45,799 bases of DNA from an uncultured Bacteroidota bacterium (lineage in GTDB: Bacteria > Bacteroidota > Bacteroidia > Flavobacteriales > Flavobacteriaceae): assembly GCA_902566635.1 (NCBI GenBank), contig CACFJP010000012.1, positions 1 through 45,799 on the forward strand, in the 5' to 3' direction. The position numbers and the translations under genes were made by a program. Positions 40,438-45,799 of this stretch are shown here, in pieces. How positions within the stretch are numbered: the first letter of the stretch is position 1; each line of letters starts with the position of its first letter. The notes under the pieces are model-generated. The model had not been told where the DNA came from. It saw only the letters and a program-made list of their open reading frames with translations, and ran no database searches.

Positions 40438-41790
40438 TTAACCAATTTCTTTATACATTAAATCCAACGCATCACGAATAATCGCTTGCGCTTCAATTTT
40501 GGAAGAGTTTGCATAATCAATCAATGCAAAATCTTCGGGAGCGACTTCGTATATACCAAGTTGCTCCATTTTTTCAATATCGTTTGCCATGCATGCTTTC
40601 AACAAATGCATGGGGTAGATGTCCATGGGGAACACTCGCTCCATCTCCCCAGTAACTACCAATGCACGTTCTTCCCCATTCAAATTAGTGTCTGGGGTAT
40701 ATTGTCGTTTGGGAAACAACCAAGACAGCGATGTATTGGACATGCTGTGGATGTTAGGTCCAGCAAAAGGCAACCAACCAAACATGCGATATCGGTCACC
40801 CTCTGGAAGTACAGAAACTGTATTGTTGTAGTACCCTACATAACCAGCTGATGAAGTCGCTGTACCTGTCAAAACATCACCATTGATGACACGTAAATTG
40901 GCAAGGTTTTCAGCACCAACTTCTTTGAGGATTGGTACGAGCGATGCACCAACTTTTGACTTGAAATAACAAGGCGTGGATAAGGGATGCCCCACGACTG
41001 CCAAGGTTCGAGAAGCATCAAAAACACCTGTTTGAAAAAAACGACCGATGTTGGCAACATCTTCTGCGCCTACGACCCACACTGTTTCCCCAGCATTAAT
41101 TGGGTCGATGTGATGAATTTGAACCCCTACATTCCCTGCGGGATGAGGCCCATTTACACGATGAATCGTACAGTTTTTTGTCTCTGCTATCTGACTGATT
41201 TCCTGGGCTCCAACACTCAAATGTAAATTTGGTGAGAGTTTGGATAACATATCGATTCCTGTCTGGAATGCATCTTGCTGCCCTTCCAAGATCACATCGT
41301 ACTGAGCAGATATAGGAGCAGTTGCCAAAGCACTGATAAAAATCGCCTTAGGAGTTGAATTTGGATCAGCAACAATATCATAAGGGCGTTGTTTGATAAA
41401 GGGCCAGTTTCCTGAAGCCAATAAAAGCTCTCTCACTTGCTCGGGTGTAATCTTTTCCAATGGTGGCAGTTTGTGCTTGACCGAATGTTGTTTTTTATCA
41501 GCAGCAACAACAATCTCTAATACTTTTCGCTTTGCGCCCCTTTTGATTTCTTTGACTGTTCCACTGACTGGAGATACAAATTGAATACTATCTTGATATT
41601 TAGAAAAAAATAAAGGTTGCCCCGCATGAACAGACGCTCCCACTTTGCACACAAGTTTGGGAAAAACACCATAAAAATCTGTGGGGTTTATGGCGAAGCT
41701 GGTTGATGTTGGTGCAGTCTTAAGCGTGTTGGATGGGGCCCCTTTCAGACGGAGGTTAAGACCTTTTCGGATCTTGATGTCAATAGACAT
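40438..41790 (-). CDS. nqrA: Na+-translocating NADH:quinone reductase subunit A
   Basis: A 450-aa peripheral, cytoplasm-facing subunit that binds quinone with NqrB. It opens with the biotinyl/barrel-sandwich part (IKIRKGLNLRLKGAP, CKVGASVHAGQPLF, VSPVSGTVKEIKRGAKRKVLEI), then a Rossmann-like and an SLBB-like region (HHIDPINAGETVWVVGAEDV) and a C-terminal helical part. It is the first gene of the nqrABCDEF-x-apbE operon; its ATG lies 23 nt behind the TAAATTTG promoter element. Confidence 0.96.
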   Translation of the reverse strand: MSIDIKIRKGLNLRLKGAPSNTLKTAPTSTSFAINPTDFYGVFPKLVCKVGASVHAGQPLFFSKYQDSIQFVSPVSGTVKEIKRGAKRKVLEIVVAADKKQHSVKHKLPPLEKITPEQVRELLLASGNWPFIKQRPYDIVADPNSTPKAIFISALATAPISAQYDVILEGQQDAFQTGIDMLSKLSPNLHLSVGAQEISQIAETKNCTIHRVNGPHPAGNVGVQIHHIDPINAGETVWVVGAEDVANIGRFFQTGVFDASRTLAVVGHPLSTPCYFKSKVGASLVPILKEVGAENLANLRVINGDVLTGTATSSAGYVGYYNNTVSVLPEGDRYRMFGWLPFAGPNIHSMSNTSLSWLFPKRQYTPDTNLNGEERALVVTGEMERVFPMDIYPMHLLKACMANDIEKMEQLGIYEVAPEDFALIDYANSSKIEAQAIIRDALDLMYKEIG

Positions 41791-41813
41791 GATTTAAAGC
41801 TTGTTATGGAACG

Positions 41814-41821
41814 CAAATTTA
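41814..41821 (-). promoter_or_regulatory. Promoter -7 element of the nqr operon
   Basis: The minus strand reads TAAATTTG, an exact consensus match ending 23 nt before the nqrA ATG. A T run ends 17 nt further upstream and could serve as the -33 element. This unit drives eight genes. Confidence 0.6.
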
Positions 41822-41951
41822 ATTAGTAAAAAGCGCTTAAAAAAAGGTTCTGACTTCTTTTTATTCTTATTTATATTAATTCCAAATAATTTGTTTAACG
41901 CTCATTTATTTTGCCATTTTTTGACTTTGTCATTTCATCTCTGATTTTGGG

Positions 41952-41959
41952 TATCTTTG
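41952..41959 (+). promoter_or_regulatory. Bacteroidetes -7 element for the plug-protein gene
   Basis: TATCTTTG, an exact match, ends 23 nt before TTG 41983. It lies inside the longest possible ORF (from TTG 41911), so translation must begin downstream of it. TTTG at 41926-41929 is the nearest -33 candidate (22-nt spacing). Confidence 0.6.
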
Positions 41960-41982
41960 GTAAAAATTTTAAATTTTTTAAT

Positions 41983-43224
41983 TTGAAAAACGTTAAACAA
42001 ATTTTTTTTTCGATTGTTTTTCCTGCAGTGATAATAGGACAAAATTTAAATGAAAAATTACCCCCAAATCACATTGCAACAATACTTTTTCAGGCGCAGG
42101 ACGAAATAGACAATATCCCAATGGTAGCACTTGGTAAGGCGTTCACTTTGTATTTTGATGATCTTGATGGTGATGAGTCTTACTATTATTACACAATTCA
42201 ACATGCAAATGCAGATTGGACAGCTTCGGTATTGTTTAAATCGGAGTACATCAATGGCTTTGACGATGTGCGTATTAAAAACATGAGTAACTCATCAGCC
42301 ACTTTACAAAGTTACACAAACTACTCGCTTACAATTCCAAACAGAGACGTAGAAATCACCACCAGTGGAAACTACCTTTTGAGTGTTTTTGATGCAAATC
42401 AAAATCTTGTTTTCACGACTCGATTTGTTGTCTATGAACAACCAGCAAATGTGCAGCTAGGTGTATTTCGATTGCGTGACTTGGATGGTATTGATAGTCA
42501 GCAACGAATTGAAATTGGGGTGCAAACGAACAACATCAATTCTCGTCAGCCGGAACAAGAAATAAAGGTTTGGGTCCTTCAAAATTTTCAGTGGTCATCA
42601 GCCAGAAAAATTTCAAAATTTGATTACGTCATGAACCAAACATTGCAGTATGAATACAGTAATGATTTGATTTTTGAAGGAGGCAACGAGTATTTGTTTT
42701 TTGATACAAAAGATATTCGCTCGACTGGGGGGAATGTTGTTCAAATTCGAAGAAACGAACTTTACCAAAGCATCTTATACCCTGATTATGTGCGCAACGG
42801 AAATGTATATACTTATGCTCCCGACATCAATGGGAATTTTGTGATTCAAACCACAGAGGGAATCAATCCAAACACAGATGCTGATTATACTGATGTGACA
42901 TTTAGCCTACAAACATCCGAAACAAACTATGGTTTTTATGTGACTGGTCGATTCAATCAGAACCAACCACAGTCGTATCACAAGTTGCAATATGAGCCCA
43001 CAACCAACACCCATCAAGCGACAATTCGAATGAAACAAGGGGTGTATAATTACAAGTATGTCGCAATTGATTCAGAAAGTAAATTACTTGAAAATGGTGT
43101 TGGTGGGAGTCACTGGGAGACTGAAAACGATTATTATGCCTTGGTTTATTTCAGACCATTTGGTCAACGCTATGATCGTTTGATTGGTGTTGGCTTTGGA
43201 AACTCAAATCAAATTCGAAATTAA
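41983..43224 (+). CDS. Type IX secretion system plug protein (DUF5103 family)
   Basis: A 413-aa exported beta-rich protein. Starting at TTG 41983 gives MKNVKQIFFSIVFPAVIIGQ, a standard signal peptide, whereas the longer frame from TTG 41911 begins upstream of the TATCTTTG promoter. The mature part matches DUF5103: YTIQHANADWTASVLFKSEYINGFDD, the N-terminal domain blocks, and a C-terminal GSHWETENDYYALVYFRPFGQRYDRLIGVG. In Flavobacterium, the DUF5103 protein Plug closes the periplasmic end of the SprA translocon when PorV is absent. Here it is separate from the porU-porV cluster and is followed by apaG and pruA. Confidence 0.88.
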   Translation: MKNVKQIFFSIVFPAVIIGQNLNEKLPPNHIATILFQAQDEIDNIPMVALGKAFTLYFDDLDGDESYYYYTIQHANADWTASVLFKSEYINGFDDVRIKNMSNSSATLQSYTNYSLTIPNRDVEITTSGNYLLSVFDANQNLVFTTRFVVYEQPANVQLGVFRLRDLDGIDSQQRIEIGVQTNNINSRQPEQEIKVWVLQNFQWSSARKISKFDYVMNQTLQYEYSNDLIFEGGNEYLFFDTKDIRSTGGNVVQIRRNELYQSILYPDYVRNGNVYTYAPDINGNFVIQTTEGINPNTDADYTDVTFSLQTSETNYGFYVTGRFNQNQPQSYHKLQYEPTTNTHQATIRMKQGVYNYKYVAIDSESKLLENGVGGSHWETENDYYALVYFRPFGQRYDRLIGVGFGNSNQIRN

Positions 43225-43243
43225 AACTCAGTAAAAAGTTTTG

Positions 43244-43251
43244 TATTTTTA
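43244..43251 (+). promoter_or_regulatory. -7-like element directly in front of apaG
   Basis: TATTTTTA, one mismatch from TAnnTTTG, ends 4 nt before the apaG ATG, the same spacing as at gpmI, tatA and mlaE. The plug gene stops only 31 nt before apaG, so readthrough is also possible. Confidence 0.35.
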
Positions 43252-43255
43252 ATTT

Positions 43256-43642
43256 ATGTTGCAATTACTCACAAGTGGAATCAGGGTTTCTGTCAAAGTT
43301 TTTTTTGAGGGGACATACTTCAAAAATTATATTCTCAACTACTCATATGCATATCATATCACCATTGAAAATGAGGGAAAAGAGGCAGTTCAATTGCAAT
43401 CACGACACTGGGTAATTATTGATTCATTGAGACCTCAAACCATTATTGATGGTGAAGGTGTCGTGGGCAAAAAACCAGTCATCTACCCTAGTAAAACTTT
43501 CAGCTACAAATCTGGAAGTTTGATTTCATCATCTATTGGCGCTATGAGAGGGCATTATAATTTTATCAATCTTGCAACCACGAAAAAATTTAAAGCCTAC
43601 ATCCCAAAATTTAAATTAAGTCCTGCCTTTGCTTTAAATTGA
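43256..43642 (+). CDS. apaG: ApaG (DUF525) family protein
   Basis: A 128-aa immunoglobulin-like beta-sandwich protein of standard length. GIRVSVKVFFEGTYFKNYILNYSYAYHITIEN, LQSRHWVIIDS, GEGVVGKKPVIYPSKTFSYKSG and GAMRGHYNFIN are the family blocks. ApaG has been linked to magnesium/cobalt resistance and lies next to the diadenosine tetraphosphatase gene in E. coli, but its biochemical role is unresolved. It follows the plug gene by 31 nt and precedes pruA. Confidence 0.95.
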   Translation: MLQLLTSGIRVSVKVFFEGTYFKNYILNYSYAYHITIENEGKEAVQLQSRHWVIIDSLRPQTIIDGEGVVGKKPVIYPSKTFSYKSGSLISSSIGAMRGHYNFINLATTKKFKAYIPKFKLSPAFALN

Positions 43643-43661
43643 TTTATTTTACACTTTTCCA

Positions 43662-43669
43662 TAGATTTG
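43662..43669 (+). promoter_or_regulatory. Bacteroidetes -7 element for pruA
   Basis: TAGATTTG, an exact TAnnTTTG match, ends 26 nt before ATG 43696; ATTG 20 nt upstream may serve as the -33 element. Confidence 0.5.
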
Positions 43670-43695
43670 TTAGATAACCAAACAAAAAACAAATC

Positions 43696-45321
43696 ATGCC
43701 GTACGGATTTTTTACAGTTGACACCCCCTTCAACGAAGTTACTCACGACTATAAACCTGGTTCTCCTGAGAGAAAAAAAGTTGAAGAAGCATATAAAAAT
43801 ATGTTTCAATCCAAAATTACAATCCCATTATATTTAGGAGATGAAGAGGTTTTTACAAAAGAGACACGACCCATACGGCCTCCACATGATCATCAACACA
43901 TAGTCGGTTCCTATAGCGTTGCCCAGCCAATACATGTCAAGCGTGCGATTGACAATTCCCTCAAATCTAAAAAGAAGTGGGCAGCTATGTCATGGGAACA
44001 TCGTGTTTCGATTTTTATCAAAGCAGCTGACTTGATTGCAGGGCCCTATCGTGCCATCATCAATGCTGGCACTATGATTGGCCAATCAAAAAACATCTTT
44101 CAAGCAGAAATAGACGCAACTTGTGAATCTGTGGATTTTCTTAAATTCAATGCAGCCTTTGCATCTCAAATTTATCAGCAACAACCTGCCGCTGGAAATG
44201 GTGTGTTTAATCGAATTGAACACCGCCCTCTCGAGGGGTTTACCTATGCTGTGACTCCATTTAATTTTACTGCCATCGCTTGCAACCTCACTTCATGTAT
44301 GGCGATGATGGGAAATGTGGTCGTATGGAAACCCAGCGATCATCAAATGTATACCGCAAAGATTTTGATGGATATTTTCAAAGAAGCTGGGCTTCCTGAT
44401 GGTGTGATTACACTCGTTTCGGGTGACCCTGAAATGATTACTGATATAGTTTTACAACATCCCTCTTTTGCTGGTCTACATTTTACAGGTTCAACCTTTG
44501 TGTTTCAAGACTTGTGGCAAAAAATAGGAGGCAATATAAAAAACTACAAAACCTATCCTCGTATCGTTGGAGAGACAGGCGGAAAAGACTTTATCTTGGC
44601 ACATCATTCTGCAGATATTGATGTTGTCGCCACTGCTATTACTCGTGGTGCTTTTGAGTATCAAGGGCAAAAGTGTTCGGCAGCATCTCGAATTTATTTG
44701 CCAAAATCCATTGCCCAAAAAATCATTAATATAGTTGTCGCAAATGTCAAATCCTTTACAATGGGGTCTCCCGAAGACATGAGTCACTTTATTACAGCTG
44801 TCATCCATGAAGCGTCGTTTGATAAGCTTGCAAGCTATATCGAACAAGCCAAAAAGGACAAGGATGTTGAAGTGCTTGTCGGTGGAACCTATGACAAGTC
44901 CAAGGGTTATTTTGTAACCCCTACTGTATTGCTGACTACAAACCCAACATACACCACTATGGAGACAGAGCTGTTTGGCCCCATAGTTACCATATATGTT
45001 TATGATGATGAGGAGTGGGAAGAAACCATTGATTTGGTCGACAAAACCTCTGTTTATGGCCTAACTGGAGCTGTAATTGCACAGGATCGTCAAGTGATAG
45101 AAGATGCGAGTGTGAAGCTCGTCAACGCTGCTGGAAACTTTTATATCAATGACAAGCCAAGTGGTGCTGTTGTCGGACAACAACCTTTTGGAGGTGCGAG
45201 AGCCTCAGGAACGAACGACAAGGCTGGCTCGATGCAAAACCTTTTGCGTTGGGTATCGCCCAGACTAATTAAAGAAACCATGGTGCCAGCAAAAGACTAT
45301 CGCTACCCACACATGGGTTAA
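43696..45321 (+). CDS. pruA: L-glutamate gamma-semialdehyde (1-pyrroline-5-carboxylate) dehydrogenase
   Basis: A 541-aa NAD-dependent aldehyde dehydrogenase that oxidises glutamate semialdehyde to glutamate in proline catabolism. The NAD-binding FTGSTFVFQDLW, the general base Glu in IVGETGGKDF and the nucleophile Cys327 in YQGQKCSAASR are present; the N-terminal NEVTHDYKPGSPERKKVE and the length match the stand-alone eukaryotic/Bacteroidetes-type P5CDH rather than the bifunctional PutA. No proline dehydrogenase is adjacent. Its TAA interlocks with the rsmG stop in TTAA (45318-45321). Confidence 0.95.
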   Translation: MPYGFFTVDTPFNEVTHDYKPGSPERKKVEEAYKNMFQSKITIPLYLGDEEVFTKETRPIRPPHDHQHIVGSYSVAQPIHVKRAIDNSLKSKKKWAAMSWEHRVSIFIKAADLIAGPYRAIINAGTMIGQSKNIFQAEIDATCESVDFLKFNAAFASQIYQQQPAAGNGVFNRIEHRPLEGFTYAVTPFNFTAIACNLTSCMAMMGNVVVWKPSDHQMYTAKILMDIFKEAGLPDGVITLVSGDPEMITDIVLQHPSFAGLHFTGSTFVFQDLWQKIGGNIKNYKTYPRIVGETGGKDFILAHHSADIDVVATAITRGAFEYQGQKCSAASRIYLPKSIAQKIINIVVANVKSFTMGSPEDMSHFITAVIHEASFDKLASYIEQAKKDKDVEVLVGGTYDKSKGYFVTPTVLLTTNPTYTTMETELFGPIVTIYVYDDEEWEETIDLVDKTSVYGLTGAVIAQDRQVIEDASVKLVNAAGNFYINDKPSGAVVGQQPFGGARASGTNDKAGSMQNLLRWVSPRLIKETMVPAKDYRYPHMG

Positions 45322-45799
45322 AGTGGCAAGTGTACCACAGCTTTTGTAGCAAAAAACTGTTCGTGAAAATAACGATCAAGCGGATAGACTTTCGCATTTG
45401 GATAGTCCAGAAGTTCTGCTGTCAAGTCACCTCCTTTTAAAGCGAGAATGCCATTGGCCAATTCGTGCTGCTGTGATGTGCTTATTTTGTTTTTCACCCA
45501 CCCCACAAAGCGTGGCATTTGGGTAACTGCACGAGAGACCACAAAATCAAATTGACCTTCAACATCCTCGACACGCAGATAACTCGCTTTGAGATTATTC
45601 AGATCAATTGCTTTAGCAATCGCCTCCACCACCCTAATTTTTTTTTGAATCGAATCAATAAGATAAAAATTGGTTTCGGGAAAAAGAATGGCAAGGGGGA
45701 GGCCTGGAAAGCCACCACCTGTCCCAACATCAAGAACGATAGCATTGGGGCGAAAGGATATTATTTTGGCTATACCCAATGAATGCAACACATGACGTT
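45318..45799 (-). CDS. rsmG: RsmG, 16S rRNA (guanine-527-N7) methyltransferase (N terminus cut by the window)
   Basis: 160 codons run off the right edge; the frame continues upstream of the GTG at 45791 (RHVLHSLGIAK), so that codon is not the start. The SAM-binding motif IVLDVGTGGGFPGLPLAILFP is diagnostic for RsmG, followed by LIDSIQKKIRVVEAIAK and FDFVVSRAVTQMPRFVGWV. It methylates G527 of 16S rRNA in the decoding region. About 45-50 N-terminal residues are missing. Confidence 0.95.
   Translation of the reverse strand, partial: RHVLHSLGIAKIISFRPNAIVLDVGTGGGFPGLPLAILFPETNFYLIDSIQKKIRVVEAIAKAIDLNNLKASYLRVEDVEGQFDFVVSRAVTQMPRFVGWVKNKISTSQQHELANGILALKGGDLTAELLDYPNAKVYPLDRYFHEQFFATKAVVHLPL

Noticed and set aside
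41911-41982. N-terminal extension of the plug gene from TTG 41911
   Set aside because: It contains the TATCTTTG promoter element and would bury the signal peptide; translation from TTG 41983 fits both promoter and secretion.

Overview
The window is chromosomal DNA from a member of the Flavobacteriia (Bacteroidetes), most likely a marine or otherwise Na+-dependent species. Four things point there: type IX secretion/gliding genes (gldJ, porU, porV and a SprA-plug/DUF5103 gene), a complete Na+-translocating NADH:quinone reductase operon (nqrABCDEF plus apbE), a PafA-type phosphatase, and the Bacteroidetes -7 promoter element TAnnTTTG in front of many transcription units. It is almost entirely core genome. 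I see no rRNA, prophage, insertion sequence or CRISPR array.

Layout. 1-8861: end of purK, purE, a UbiA-like membrane protein, gcvP (TTG start), a FabH-like ketosynthase, a PafA-like phosphatase lipoprotein, and mlaE-mlaF. 8858-14189 (minus): operon pdhA - pdhC (two lipoyl domains) - SDR - SprT-like metalloprotein - DUF389 membrane protein. 14288-22513: porU-porV (minus) divergent from gldJ-murF-DUF2905. 22537-24599: yjbQ directly behind tRNA-Val(GAC), then a flavin reductase-like gene, an O-methyltransferase and tatA. 24683-29342 (minus): two carboxypeptidase-regulatory-domain proteins and a DUF6702 protein, a decayed patch with a frameshifted higB toxin remnant, and an M1 metallopeptidase. 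29387-34599: two divergent GNAT genes whose start codons overlap in CATG, an M15 peptidase, then gpmI - thioredoxin-like lipoprotein - map - methyltransferase. 34571-41790 (minus): nqrABCDEF, a small unknown gene and apbE. 41983-45799: the DUF5103 plug protein (TTG start), apaG, pruA and the end of rsmG.

How the genes fit together. PorU/PorV form the T9SS attachment complex at the outer membrane, GldJ is a periplasmic lipoprotein of the T9SS/gliding motor, and the plug protein closes the SprA translocon. ApbE flavinylates NqrB and NqrC from the same operon. PdhA and PdhC are E1-alpha and E2 of pyruvate dehydrogenase; E1-beta and E3 are not here.

The promoter element settles several start codons. 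The longest ORFs for pafA, pdhA and the plug gene begin at or upstream of their own -7 element, so I moved those starts inward; homology and signal peptides agree. The genome is very compact: six of seven convergent gene pairs overlap, four of them through interlocking stop codons, with no obvious intrinsic terminators, and several genes have so little room between promoter and ATG that leaderless mRNAs are likely. I found no large undescribed system. The best leads are the leaderless-start pattern, the interlocked convergent ends, the conserved-looking but uncharacterised M1/DUF6702/CarboxypepD module, and the small gene between nqrF and apbE.
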